The position numbers and the translations under genes are program-made. The notes beneath the pieces were generated by a model. That model did not search any database, was not told the origin of the DNA, and was given only the letters and a program-made list of their open reading frames with translations. DNA of 24,259 nt, taken from assembly GCA_003510215.1 (NCBI GenBank), contig DOKQ01000161.1, positions 1 through 24,259 on the forward strand, in the 5' to 3' direction. This document shows positions 1 through 8,108 of this stretch, piece by piece. Positions within the stretch are counted from its first letter, which is position 1, and each line of letters starts with the position of its first letter. Origin of the DNA: Erysipelotrichaceae bacterium. Its GTDB lineage: Bacteria; Bacillota_I; Bacilli_A; Erysipelotrichales; Erysipelotrichaceae.

Positions 1-2082
1 GCTAAAACGCAGCACATTTATGTCGGTCCGGGAAGGGGGAGTTCAGCCGGTAGCCTTGTGGCCTATGTGTTGGGAATTACTCATGTGGACCCCATCGAAT
101 ATGGCTTACTGTTTGAACGTTTTTTGAATCCTGAACGCATTTCCATGCCAGATATTGACATCGATTTTCCGGATACACGACGTCAGGAAGTCATTGACTA
201 TGTGAAGGAAAAATATGGTGAAGAGCATGTTGGGTCGATCATCACATACAATACTTTAGCCGCAAAAGCAGTGATTAAGGATGTCGGACGTGTGATGGGA
301 GTTCCATTAAAAGATCTTGAACTATTAACCAAAGCCATTGGTAATGCCCCTAAGGTGACGCTTGCAAGTGCCTTTAAGGAGTCTGTACGTTTCAAAAAAA
401 TGCTTGAGCAATCCAGTATCCTAAACAATGTCTATCAGCATGCGTTGGCTCTTGAAGGCTTACCACGTCACATCTCCACCCATGCGGCGGGGATTGTGCT
501 TTCAGGTAAACCACTGCAGGAAGTATTACCTATTGTCTATATTGACGAAGGACTGGTATCCACGCAGTATTCAATGGAGTATCTTGAGGAGATTGGCTTA
601 ATCAAAATGGACTTTCTCGGATTGCGAAATCTTACAATTATTGATGAAATAGTCAATCAGATGCAACCACCGATCGATATACTGAAAATTCCTCTGGATG
701 ATAAAGAAACCTATCAGCTTATTGCCAAAGGCGATACGATGGGCGTATTCCAGCTTGAATCCGATGGAATGAAGAGTCTGATCCGTAAAATGCAACCCAA
801 GGAATTTGATGATATTGTGGCCACGATTGCTTTGTTTCGACCGGGTCCAATGGAAAATATACCCGCATTTTTAGCTGCAAAAGAAAATCCGCAGTCAACT
901 TCCTACCTCATACCGCAGTTAAAGCCAATTTTGCAGTCAACCTTTGGCATTATGATATATCAGGAGCAGGTCATGCAAATAGCGCAACAGATTGCTGGAT
1001 TCTCGCTGGGACGTGCCGATGTACTCCGAAAGGCTATCAGTAAGAAAAAAGAGTCGGAACTGCAGGCTTTGCGAAATGAGTTTATTCAGGGATGTTTAAA
1101 CCGTCATATATCAAATGATGTGGCGGTGGAGTTATTTGATTATATCCTGAAATTTGCCAATTACGGTTTCAATAAATCACATTCTGTGGCATATGCTCTC
1201 ATTTCGTATCAGATGGCTTACCTGAAGGCCAATGTGCCACTGTTATTCTATGCATCGCTTTTATCCAGTGTCATTGGAAGTGAAGGGAAGATGGCACAAT
1301 ATCTTGATGAATGTCGCATGCGAAATATTACGATACTTCCTCCATCTGTTCAAAAAAGTCAGCGAATCTTTACGATTGATGAATCAGCGATTCGTTTCCC
1401 GCTGATTGCCATTAAGGGAATTGGCATCGCTGCCTATCAGCTAATTGAACAGGAACGTGCAAAAGGAGCATTTAGAAGTTTCTTTGATTTTGTGGCACGA
1501 ATGAGTACCCACCGCTTTACAGGTAAATGGTTTGAATCCTTAATCTGGTCTGGAGCCTGTGATGAGTTTGGCTTATCGCGTCAAAGTATGATTGCAACGC
1601 TGGACGATGCGATCGTTTATGCGGATTTGGTTCGTATTGAAGTCAATGGGCAAAGTCGAATTGACTTGTCTCTGGTTTCAGTTCCTCAAGTTATTGCGAT
1701 TGCGGACAATCCACGACTTATCAATGAAAAGGAACGTGAAGTTTTTGGATTCTTTTTGATGGATCATCCATTGATTTCCATGAAGGCACAGATGAAGAAA
1801 AAGTATCCGCCTATTGCGACTGCAATAACCCAAGTGAATCATGAAGTCACTTTTGTGGCGATGATTTCACGATTTAAAGCAACCCGAACCAAAAAGGGAG
1901 ATATGATGGCCTTTGTCACTGTCGGTGATGAAGGCATGAATATGGACTGTATTTTATGGCCAAGACAGTATCAGATGTATCAGAATTTACTGATCAAAGG
2001 GAACATTGTTGAGATTTCCGGAAATATCGAAGAAAAGGGGAACTGCATCGTTCGTCATATGACGATGATTGGTTCGTCCTGA
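1..2082 (+). CDS. dnaE: DNA polymerase III subunit alpha DnaE, 5'-truncated by window start
   Basis: This is the replicative DNA polymerase of the C family (PHP-DnaE type); it extends primers at the fork with the clamp. The frame is open from base 1 and already inside the palm domain, so about 693 C-terminal residues are present and the PHP domain lies upstream. Counting from base 1, the GPGRGSSAGS nucleotide-binding motif is at residues 9-18. The PDIDIDF motif with two catalytic aspartates is at 50-56, and the third catalytic Asp is in KMDFLGL (Asp204). The finger and clamp-binding regions follow, then a helix-hairpin-helix near IKGIG and a C-terminal OB-fold. The protein ends soon after the OB-fold, as expected for Firmicutes DnaE rather than PolC (no DnaQ exonuclease insert is visible). 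No clear terminator follows before the two-component genes. Confidence 0.97.
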   Translation, partial: AKTQHIYVGPGRGSSAGSLVAYVLGITHVDPIEYGLLFERFLNPERISMPDIDIDFPDTRRQEVIDYVKEKYGEEHVGSIITYNTLAAKAVIKDVGRVMGVPLKDLELLTKAIGNAPKVTLASAFKESVRFKKMLEQSSILNNVYQHALALEGLPRHISTHAAGIVLSGKPLQEVLPIVYIDEGLVSTQYSMEYLEEIGLIKMDFLGLRNLTIIDEIVNQMQPPIDILKIPLDDKETYQLIAKGDTMGVFQLESDGMKSLIRKMQPKEFDDIVATIALFRPGPMENIPAFLAAKENPQSTSYLIPQLKPILQSTFGIMIYQEQVMQIAQQIAGFSLGRADVLRKAISKKKESELQALRNEFIQGCLNRHISNDVAVELFDYILKFANYGFNKSHSVAYALISYQMAYLKANVPLLFYASLLSSVIGSEGKMAQYLDECRMRNITILPPSVQKSQRIFTIDESAIRFPLIAIKGIGIAAYQLIEQERAKGAFRSFFDFVARMSTHRFTGKWFESLIWSGACDEFGLSRQSMIATLDDAIVYADLVRIEVNGQSRIDLSLVSVPQVIAIADNPRLINEKEREVFGFFLMDHPLISMKAQMKKKYPPIATAITQVNHEVTFVAMISRFKATRTKKGDMMAFVTVGDEGMNMDCILWPRQYQMYQNLLIKGNIVEISGNIEEKGNCIVRHMTMIGSS

Positions 2083-2133
2083 TTTTCACATAAATAACAC
2101 AATTTAAAAGTAAACTTGAACTGAGGTGAAATC

Positions 2134-2802
2134 ATGTCAAAAATTCTCATTGTAGATGATGAAGTCAGAATTCGTGATGTTGTCAGTGAATATGCGGTAG
2201 CTCATGGTTATCAGGTAAAGCAAGCCAGTGATGGTCTTGAAGCATTGAAGATGATTGAAACGGAAAAATTCGACTTGATTCTACTGGATATTATGATGCC
2301 AAATTTAGATGGTTTTAGTGCTTGCAAGCAAATCAAGGCTAAACAGGATGTACCTGTCATTATGCTTTCTGCCCGCTTTGAAGAGTATGATAAGCTACTA
2401 GGATTTGAACTGGGTATCGATGACTATATTGTCAAACCATTCTCTTTGAAAGAGCTAATGGCTCGCATCAAACTTGTCATTGAACGCTACTATGGTAAAG
2501 AGAGCAAAATATTTCAATATCAGGGACTTAAAGTGGATGTGGACGGTCGTAATGTTTCCATTGATGATGAGAAACTGCCATTGACTCCCAAAGAATTTGA
2601 TCTTCTTGTCTTTTTAATCAAGCACAAAAATCAGGCATTATCCAGAGATGTTCTATTGGATAAAGTATGGAATTACAACTATTTCGGAGATGATCGTACA
2701 GTTGACACACATATCAAGATGCTACGGCATAACCTTAAGGATTATCGTCACTTAATTGTCACAGTGCGTGGCACAGGGTATAAATTTGAAACTGAACATT
2801 AA
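2134..2802 (+). CDS. OmpR/PhoB-family response regulator
   Basis: This is a two-component response regulator of 222 residues. The N-terminal receiver domain (about 1-115) has the acidic pair Asp8-Asp9, the phospho-acceptor Asp52 in LLDIMMP, the switch Ser79 and Lys101 in the KPF motif. The C-terminal winged helix (about 128-220) has the usual LTPKEFDLL start and ends with VRGTGYKFE, typical of the OmpR/PhoB class. The ATG has a good GAGGTG ribosome site six bases or so upstream. It overlaps the next gene, a histidine kinase, so the two form a cognate pair. The regulon and signal cannot be read from the sequence. Confidence 0.95.
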   Translation: MSKILIVDDEVRIRDVVSEYAVAHGYQVKQASDGLEALKMIETEKFDLILLDIMMPNLDGFSACKQIKAKQDVPVIMLSARFEEYDKLLGFELGIDDYIVKPFSLKELMARIKLVIERYYGKESKIFQYQGLKVDVDGRNVSIDDEKLPLTPKEFDLLVFLIKHKNQALSRDVLLDKVWNYNYFGDDRTVDTHIKMLRHNLKDYRHLIVTVRGTGYKFETEH

Positions 2803-4213
2803 AGGCATTCGATTTAAAACGTGGACCTATTTGCTCGTGTTAACCATGGGCATTTTAGGTTTGCTCTGGATACTTCAGATTACCTTTTTAAAACCCTATT
2901 ATCGAAACACAAAAATCAAAGATATTCGTTATGTGGCATCCATGATTGAACAGGGAATTCAACAGGATCGTTTCAGTGATTCCATTGTCTCGGTAGCTGT
3001 ACGCAATAATGTTTGTGCTACCGTATTCAATGCCCAGCAGGACTTAGTCTACTATGTGGACACCCTGGGAGTTAACTGTTTTTTATCACGTTTTCGTGGG
3101 GGTGGCGATGCTGAGCTTCTTTCACAATATATTAATGAGGCCAAAAAAGCAGGAACTTCGGACTTTTACTTTACACTTCAAAACCTAAACTTCCGACAGG
3201 AAATGATTTTCTATGGAAAGGAAGTGCAGGTGAATCTGGCGAACTACTATGTGTTTGTGAATGCGCCCATTGAACCACTCGATTCCACCATTGCGATTCT
3301 TCAGGATCAGTTTATTTATGTCACGATTGTTGTCTTTTTATTATCCGGATTCTTTACGATTATCATTTCCAGTCGGATTGCCAAGCCCTTAGCTAAAATG
3401 ACCGAAAGTGCACGAAAACTTGCGGCAGGGAACATTGATGTTACCTTTGAGCCGGAAGGTTATAGTGAAGTTAAGGAGCTTGCACAGACATTGAACTTTG
3501 CAACCAATGAAATCAGTAAAATGGATGAACTTCGAAAAGACCTTATTGCCAATGTATCACATGATATTAAAACACCGCTTACCATGATTAAGGCTTATGC
3601 GGAAATGATTAAGGAACTTTCTGGTGATGATCCGATAAAACGTGAAAAGCATCTAGATATTATCCTACACGAAGCCGCTCATCTTGATCGTCTGGTCAAT
3701 GACATGCTTCAGCTATCGCAATATCAGGCCAACAGTCTGAGTGTCTCTCCAGCACCGATGCATTTGAAATCATTGATTGACCATATCGTAACCTTGTTTT
3801 CTGGATTTAGTGAGAATGGATCGGTTACCTTTGATGTTCAGGTAGATGAAACCTTTGTCGTCATCGCGGATGAAGTTAAAATTGGACAAGTTCTGTATAA
3901 CTTTGTCAATAATGCCATTGCCCATGTGGGTGAGGACAAACTGATCATCATTTCCGCAGTTCGGAAAAAGGAAAACATTCGTGTATCTGTTATTGATCAT
4001 GGACATGGAATTTCTCCAACAGATTTACCTTACATATGGGATCGGTATTACAAGTCAAATCGTAACTTTACCCGCAGTACCCAATCCACCGGTCTGGGAT
4101 TGGCTATCGCTAAATCCATATGCATTGCCCATTCGATAAATTTTGGTGTTTTCTCCAATGAAACCGAAGGCAGCTGCTTTTTCGTTGATTTACCTGTAGA
4201 TACACAGTTTTAA
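2786..4213 (+). CDS. Membrane sensor histidine kinase, partner of the upstream regulator
   Basis: This is a two-component sensor kinase of about 475 residues. A membrane segment at about 14-35 is followed by an extracytoplasmic region of about 140 residues with no domain I recognise. A second membrane segment (about 177-199) leads into a HAMP linker. The DHp domain has the phospho-accepting His259 in VSHDIKTPL. The ATPase domain has the N box at Asn375, G1 at Asp404-Gly408 and G2 GLGLA at 436-440. I chose the TTG at 2786 because AGGG lies seven bases upstream and the following residues give a normal cytoplasmic N-terminus. A TTG at 2756 in the same frame would add ten residues but lacks a comparable site. 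The start overlaps the regulator gene by 17 bases, suggesting coupled translation. Confidence 0.93.
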   Translation: MKLNIKGIRFKTWTYLLVLTMGILGLLWILQITFLKPYYRNTKIKDIRYVASMIEQGIQQDRFSDSIVSVAVRNNVCATVFNAQQDLVYYVDTLGVNCFLSRFRGGGDAELLSQYINEAKKAGTSDFYFTLQNLNFRQEMIFYGKEVQVNLANYYVFVNAPIEPLDSTIAILQDQFIYVTIVVFLLSGFFTIIISSRIAKPLAKMTESARKLAAGNIDVTFEPEGYSEVKELAQTLNFATNEISKMDELRKDLIANVSHDIKTPLTMIKAYAEMIKELSGDDPIKREKHLDIILHEAAHLDRLVNDMLQLSQYQANSLSVSPAPMHLKSLIDHIVTLFSGFSENGSVTFDVQVDETFVVIADEVKIGQVLYNFVNNAIAHVGEDKLIIISAVRKKENIRVSVIDHGHGISPTDLPYIWDRYYKSNRNFTRSTQSTGLGLAIAKSICIAHSINFGVFSNETEGSCFFVDLPVDTQF

Positions 4214-4230
4214 ATTTTGTCTTCTTGGTG

Positions 4231-4236
4231 TATAAT
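4231..4236 (+). promoter_or_regulatory. Possible -10 element (TATAAT) before trmN-like gene
   Basis: A perfect TATAAT lies 20 bases upstream of the methyltransferase start. The hexamer at the best spacing (4208-4213, TTTTAA) matches the -35 consensus at only three positions, so this is a weak call. It would allow the methyltransferase-DUF554 pair to be transcribed separately from the two-component genes. Confidence 0.35.
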
Positions 4237-4255
4237 GGCTGCTAAGGTGAACAAC

Positions 4256-4918
4256 ATGGAAATGACATTGGATTACTTACCACATAGCCGACTGAAACTA
4301 TATCAGCGCAAGGACCACTTCCGAATCAACACGGATACCCATGCGCTTTCTTTGTTTATGAAAATCAGGGAAAATGATGTCGTACTTGATATTGGAACCA
4401 ATAATGGTGCACTGCTTCTTGAAGCCAGTGTATATCGTCCTAAAAAGTTGATTGGTGTTGATATTTGCGAAGAGGCCATTGAGGTAGCCAAATTAAACAT
4501 GGCCTATCATAAACTTGAAAATGTGGATCTACATGCCACACCAATTCAGAATTATCATGGAAAAAAAGTGGATGTGATTATCAGTAATCCACCGTACTTT
4601 GTTCAGCCGTCCAAAGAGCTTCGAAGTCAACAGTCGCAGATGGAGTCTGCCCGTTTTCAAACAACCTTAACTATCGATGATCTCTTTGAGTCAATCGGTA
4701 GGAATCTAAAAAAAGAGGGTCGTATCTACCTAGTATTTCGAGCAGATTATCTGCATGAGTTAATCATCAGTGCATCACATCATGGATTGTTTCTACAGCG
4801 CATGCAAACGGTCGAAGATTGTCGCCGTGCAACCGTTTCAACCATGTGTCTGCAATTTGGGTATAAACGTAGAGCTACGTTGATTGAAAAGAGTCTAAAG
4901 ATAGGGGAATGTGAATGA
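4256..4918 (+). CDS. TrmN6-like tRNA1(Val) adenine-N6 methyltransferase (YabB/YfiC family)
   Basis: This is a Rossmann-fold SAM-dependent N6-adenine methyltransferase of 220 residues. The family methylates A37 of tRNA1(Val) in E. coli (YfiC/TrmN); the exact tRNA substrate here is inferred. The N-terminal YQRKDHFRINTD segment is typical of the family. SAM motif I VLDIGTNNG is at 43-51, and the adenine-methyltransferase signature NPPY is at 111-114. The ATG at 4256 is preferred over a TTG at 4217 because AAGGTG lies six bases upstream of it and the longer version only adds non-conserved residues. The stop overlaps the start of the DUF554 gene as ATGA, so translation is coupled. Confidence 0.85.
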   Translation: MEMTLDYLPHSRLKLYQRKDHFRINTDTHALSLFMKIRENDVVLDIGTNNGALLLEASVYRPKKLIGVDICEEAIEVAKLNMAYHKLENVDLHATPIQNYHGKKVDVIISNPPYFVQPSKELRSQQSQMESARFQTTLTIDDLFESIGRNLKKEGRIYLVFRADYLHELIISASHHGLFLQRMQTVEDCRRATVSTMCLQFGYKRRATLIEKSLKIGECE

Positions 4919-5616
4919 TTGCAACATTTGTCAATACGCTGGCTATCATTATGGGTAGCTTGCTGGGAATACTGGTTCATCGTGGAGTGAAAGAAAGGTA
5001 CATCCAGGCTCTTATGGGAGCTTTAGGTCTTTGTGTTGCCTTCCTTGGAATTAAAGGGGCAATGGAAGAAACCAATTTTTTGCTAGTCATCGTCATGATG
5101 GCTTTAGGGACACTTATGGGAGAGTGGATTGATATCGATCTGCGTTTAACTCAATTTGCCAATACCCTAAAAGATCAGTTTATGACCAAAGAATCGAAAG
5201 GAAATTTTGTCCTTGGATTTGTCAGTTCCAGTCTACTTTTTGGGGTTGGCGCAATGGCGATTGTCGGTTCGATTCAAAGTGGTTTACATCAGAACTATGA
5301 CATTCTCTTTGCCAAATCACTGTTGGACTTTATTGCAGCTATTGCCTTAGCTGCTACCATGGGAATCGGTGTTATGTTTTCAGCGTTTGTCATTTTGATC
5401 TATCAAGGAAGCATAACCCTGTTGGCTATGTTTTTTGGTGAGTTTCTTTTAGCCTCAACCATCACACTGATGTCAGTCATTGGTTCGCTGGCGATTTTAG
5501 CTTTAGGATTGAATATGCTGAACGCAACGAAGTTGAGAGTGGCGAATATGTTACCTGCCGTTTTTCTGCCTATTGTGTGGCAGCAAATCCTATTTTTGGT
5601 TCAGTTACTGGGCTAA
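4915..5616 (+). CDS. DUF554 family integral membrane protein (YdfK/YqgA-like)
   Basis: This is a polytopic membrane protein of 233 residues. It matches the DUF554 family: it opens with VNTLAIIMGSLLG, has a MALGTLMGEWIDID segment near residue 65 and a glycine-rich membrane segment near GFVSSSLLFGVGAMAIVGS (about 100-120). Six or seven hydrophobic segments can be seen. The biochemical function of this family is not established; a transport role has been suggested only from topology. It starts within the stop codon of the methyltransferase gene (ATGA), and about 195 non-coding bases follow before rplU. Confidence 0.85.
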   Translation: MIATFVNTLAIIMGSLLGILVHRGVKERYIQALMGALGLCVAFLGIKGAMEETNFLLVIVMMALGTLMGEWIDIDLRLTQFANTLKDQFMTKESKGNFVLGFVSSSLLFGVGAMAIVGSIQSGLHQNYDILFAKSLLDFIAAIALAATMGIGVMFSAFVILIYQGSITLLAMFFGEFLLASTITLMSVIGSLAILALGLNMLNATKLRVANMLPAVFLPIVWQQILFLVQLLG

Positions 5617-5621
5617 AATAC

Positions 5622-5650
5622 TATACATTTGAGTGTTTATCGTGTATAAT
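5622..5650 (+). promoter_or_regulatory. Promoter of the rplU-prp-rpmA operon
   Basis: A perfect -10 TATAAT lies at 5645-5650. Seventeen bases upstream, TATACA at 5622-5627 matches four of six positions of the -35 consensus. Transcription would begin near 5657, giving a leader of about 155 bases that contains the L21 structure. Confidence 0.5.
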
Positions 5651-5694
5651 ATCAAAGCGAAGCGATTTGTCATTGACGGAAGCTTCACACTATG

Positions 5695-5785
5695 CTAATA
5701 TGACTCAGTTGTACGTCCTAGGACTACAACCGCACTTTTAAAGGTTTAAGTGGGCAACCCACCTTTATAGGCGAGTCTTAGTATC
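5695..5785 (+). ncRNA. L21-type ribosomal protein leader RNA
   Basis: The leader upstream of rplU folds into a branched structure that I read as the Firmicutes L21 leader, thought to mediate autoregulation by ribosomal protein. A closing stem pairs GACTC (5702-5706) with GAGTC (5773-5777). Inside it, one arm pairs GTTGTA (5708-5713) with TACAAC (5725-5730) and continues as GTC/GAC with a single bulged C. A second arm pairs GTGGG (5750-5754) with CCCAC (5758-5762) over a CAA loop, extended by AAAG/CTTT after an internal bulge. The position directly before rplU and the three-stem form support the call; exact boundaries are uncertain. Confidence 0.72.
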
Positions 5786-5811
5786 ACAAAAGGAAAAAGG
5801 AGGTGCACGTA

Positions 5812-6123
5812 ATGTACGCAGTAATCGAAACCGGTGGAAAGCAATTAAAGGTTGAAGTAGGTCAAACCATTTTCGTTGAGAAATTGGATGTTGCTGAAGG
5901 CGAAACAGTAACTTTTGACAATGTCTTAGTTTACTCAAATCGCACAACTCGTGTTGGTACACCATACGTTAAGGGTGTTAAAGTCAACGCTAAAGTTGAA
6001 AAACAAGGAAAAGCCAAGAAGATTATTATCTTCAAATACAAATCGAAAAAAGGCTCAACCCGTCGTAAACAAGGTCATCGTCAACCATACACACGTTTAG
6101 TGGTTGAATCCATCGAGGCCTAA
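5812..6123 (+). CDS. rplU: Large subunit ribosomal protein bL21
   Basis: This is 50S subunit protein bL21, a 23S rRNA-binding protein, of 103 residues (usual length). The N-terminus MYAVIETGGKQ is the family signature, and the basic C-terminal part has KKGSTRRKQGHRQ, typical of the rRNA-contacting region. An in-frame GTG nine bases earlier is rejected because the AAAGGAGGTG ribosome site (5797-5804) fits the ATG at 5812 and overlaps the GTG. It is the first gene of an operon with prp and rpmA, and its long leader can fold (see the L21 leader). Confidence 0.98.
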   Translation: MYAVIETGGKQLKVEVGQTIFVEKLDVAEGETVTFDNVLVYSNRTTRVGTPYVKGVKVNAKVEKQGKAKKIIIFKYKSKKGSTRRKQGHRQPYTRLVVESIEA

Positions 6124-6124
6124 C

Positions 6125-6442
6125 ATGATTTCCGTTCTTGTCAAACATTCCAAAACACAGGATATTCTTCGTTTGACCGTCAGTGGTCATGCTGAATATG
6201 ATGTTCGAGGGAAAGACCTTGTGTGTGCAGCCGTTAGTTCAATCACAATTGGTGGATGCAATGCCTTGGTAGAATTGGCAGAAGGAACAACGAGTGAGAT
6301 TATCGATGAAGGATTTGTTGACATTTCCGTGACATCGTTACATCCAACTCAACAAATGATATTAAAAACATTGCTCTATCAGTTACAGACGATTGAGCAT
6401 TCTTACAAGAAGTATATTAAGATAAAAAAACAGGAGGTGTAA
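6125..6442 (+). CDS. prp: Ribosomal-processing cysteine protease Prp (YsxB family)
   Basis: This is a cysteine protease of 105 residues that removes the N-terminal extension of bL27 before or during ribosome assembly, as shown in Staphylococcus. The catalytic pair is visible: His22 in SGHAEYD and Cys34 in DLVCAAVS. These are the same positions as reported for the staphylococcal enzyme. It sits between rplU and rpmA, the invariant location in Firmicutes. The ATG one base after the rplU stop is preferred over an upstream in-frame TTG inside rplU. The substrate extension is present in the next gene. The stop overlaps the rpmA ribosome site. Confidence 0.95.
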   Translation: MISVLVKHSKTQDILRLTVSGHAEYDVRGKDLVCAAVSSITIGGCNALVELAEGTTSEIIDEGFVDISVTSLHPTQQMILKTLLYQLQTIEHSYKKYIKIKKQEV

Positions 6443-6446
6443 AGCC

Positions 6447-6731
6447 ATGAAATACGTATTAGACATTCAATTGTTTGCGTCGAAAAAGGGTGTAGGTTCA
6501 ACCAAAAACGGACGTGACTCACATTCGAAACGCTTAGGTTCGAAAAAAGCGGATGGACAATTTGCAACTGCTGGATCCATTTTGTATCGTCAACGCGGCA
6601 CCAAGATTCATCCTGGCACCAATGTTGGCAGAGGCGGCGATGATACCTTGTTCGCACTAATCGACGGTATTGTTAAGTTTGAACGCTTAGGCCGTGACAA
6701 AACAAAAGTTTCAGTATATCCAAGCGCATAA
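6447..6731 (+). CDS. rpmA: Large subunit ribosomal protein bL27 with cleavable N-terminal extension
   Basis: This is 50S protein bL27, 94 residues, whose mature N-terminus reaches the peptidyl transferase centre. The conserved start SKKGVGSTKNGRDS is preceded by an 11-residue extension ending IQLFA. That matches the Prp cleavage motif, so mature L27 would begin at Ser12. The AGGAGGTG ribosome site at 6432-6439 overlaps the end of prp, so the two are translationally linked. An intrinsic terminator begins at the stop codon. Confidence 0.97.
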   Translation: MKYVLDIQLFASKKGVGSTKNGRDSHSKRLGSKKADGQFATAGSILYRQRGTKIHPGTNVGRGGDDTLFALIDGIVKFERLGRDKTKVSVYPSA

Positions 6732-6755
6732 AAATCCCCGGTTGGGGATTTTTTT
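6731..6755 (+). terminator. Intrinsic terminator of the rplU operon
   Basis: AATCCCC (6733-6739) pairs with GGGGATT (6744-6750) over a GGTT loop, followed by a run of seven T. It starts at the last base of rpmA and ends 18 bases before the obgE start. Confidence 0.9.
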
Positions 6756-6773
6756 AAGGAAGGGGCGATTTTT

Positions 6774-8048
6774 ATGTTTATCGATCGCGTAAAATTAAAG
6801 ATTAAAGCAGGAAATGGAGGCAACGGACTTGTCTCATTTCGTCGTGAAAAATATGTGCCTTTAGGAGGTCCATACGGCGGTGATGGAGGTAATGGCGGAA
6901 GCATCATTTTTGAAGTCGATACCCATAAATCTACCTTACTCGATTTGCATTATAAGAAGCATTTAAAGGCAAGTTCTGGTGAAAATGGGAAAAATAAGAA
7001 GATGTCAGGAGCTCGCGGTGAGGATTTAGTCTTAGCTGTCCCTCCTGGAACCATTGTCAAGGATGCAGAAACACAGGCTCTAATCGCTGATCTGACGCTG
7101 CCTGGTCAGCGCGCAGTCATTGCCGGAGGCGGTAAAGGCGGTCGCGGTAACTGGCATTTTGCTACATCACGCAACCCAGCACCAGACTTTGCTGAAAAAG
7201 GAGCTTTTGGTGAAGAAAAGGAAGTCATGGTTGAACTTAAACTACTTGCGGATGCAGGTCTTGTCGGATTTCCATCTGTTGGAAAATCCACGTTTTTATC
7301 CGTGGTTTCCAAGGCACGTCCGGAAATTGCGGATTATCACTTCACGACACTCGTACCAAATCTTGGGGTTGTAGGCGTAAGCGATGGACGTTCATTTGTT
7401 TTGGCAGACTTGCCAGGTCTTATTGAAGGAGCTCATCAGGGCAAAGGACTTGGTCATCAGTTTCTACGTCATATTGAACGTTGTCGTGTAATTATCCATG
7501 TCATCGATATGGGTGGAGCCGATGGACGTGATCCTGTGGAAGACTTCACCGTCATAAATGAAGAACTTCGTCAGTATCAGTACCGACTGATGGAACGTCC
7601 GATGGTCGTTGTTGCCAATAAAATGGATTTAGAAGATGCTCCGGAAAATCTTGAGCGATTTAAAAAGACTTATCCGGATGTGGAAGTATTTGAAGCGATT
7701 ACGTTAATTACAGAAGGTTTGGATCGTGTCTTATATCGTGTTGCAGATTTACTTGAAGTTACGCCAGAATTTACATTGGGTGAAATTACGGAAGATCGTA
7801 AAGTATATACCTTTGTGAAGGAAGAACCGATTTTTGAAGTTCGAAAAGTTGGGGATGGTCAATTTAGACTTGTGGGCGATATCATTGAGAAACGATATCA
7901 GCAGGCAGATCTTCAAAGTGATGAAGCAGTTATGCGTTGGGCTATGCAGCTTCGCAAATGGGGTGTCGATGAGGCACTTCGTGAAGCAGGAGCCAAAGAT
8001 GGTGACATCATCGCACTCTGTGATTCAACGTTTGTATTTGTAGAGTAG
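6774..8048 (+). CDS. obgE: Obg/CgtA family ribosome-assembly GTPase
   Basis: This is the essential Obg GTPase of 424 residues, which acts in 50S assembly and stress signalling. The glycine-rich Obg fold occupies about 1-158. The G domain carries the P-loop GFPSVGKST at 165-173, the switch FTTLVPNLG, G3 DLPGLIEG and G4 NKMD at 282-285. A C-terminal OCT domain follows (about 345-424). The ATG has AAGGAAGGGG eight bases upstream. The gene follows rpmA directly; in many Bacilli spo0B lies between them and it is absent here. Only 18 bases separate it from the preceding terminator, so it depends on read-through or on a promoter inside rpmA. Confidence 0.97.
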   Translation: MFIDRVKLKIKAGNGGNGLVSFRREKYVPLGGPYGGDGGNGGSIIFEVDTHKSTLLDLHYKKHLKASSGENGKNKKMSGARGEDLVLAVPPGTIVKDAETQALIADLTLPGQRAVIAGGGKGGRGNWHFATSRNPAPDFAEKGAFGEEKEVMVELKLLADAGLVGFPSVGKSTFLSVVSKARPEIADYHFTTLVPNLGVVGVSDGRSFVLADLPGLIEGAHQGKGLGHQFLRHIERCRVIIHVIDMGGADGRDPVEDFTVINEELRQYQYRLMERPMVVVANKMDLEDAPENLERFKKTYPDVEVFEAITLITEGLDRVLYRVADLLEVTPEFTLGEITEDRKVYTFVKEEPIFEVRKVGDGQFRLVGDIIEKRYQQADLQSDEAVMRWAMQLRKWGVDEALREAGAKDGDIIALCDSTFVFVE

Positions 8049-8075
8049 ATATCCGTCAAAGGATATCTTTTTTTT
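8048..8075 (+). terminator. Intrinsic terminator of obgE
   Basis: GATATCC (8048-8054) pairs with GGATATC (8061-8067) over a six-base loop, followed by eight T. The first base belongs to the obgE stop codon. Confidence 0.92.
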
Positions 8076-8083
8076 GTACACTT

Positions 8084-8092
8084 TGTTATAAT
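8084..8092 (+). promoter_or_regulatory. Extended -10 promoter of ruvAB
   Basis: TGT followed by TATAAT (8087-8092) forms an extended -10 element 17 bases before the ruvA start. No good -35 is visible; the expected position lies in the T-run of the preceding terminator. Confidence 0.5.
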
Positions 8093-8108
8093 TGTGCAAG
8101 GTGATAAC

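Noticed and set aside
5651..5811. T-box riboswitch or other riboswitch before rplU
   Set aside because: No T-box signature or terminator/antiterminator pair is present; the stems and location fit the L21 leader better.
6608..6907. Proline-rich open frame on the minus strand over rpmA and obgE
   Set aside because: The prolines come from reading the glycine-rich Obg fold backwards; no start signal supports it.
7120..7374. Plus-strand frame of 84 codons inside obgE
   Set aside because: It is a shifted frame of the conserved Obg GTPase domain and has no independent ribosome site.
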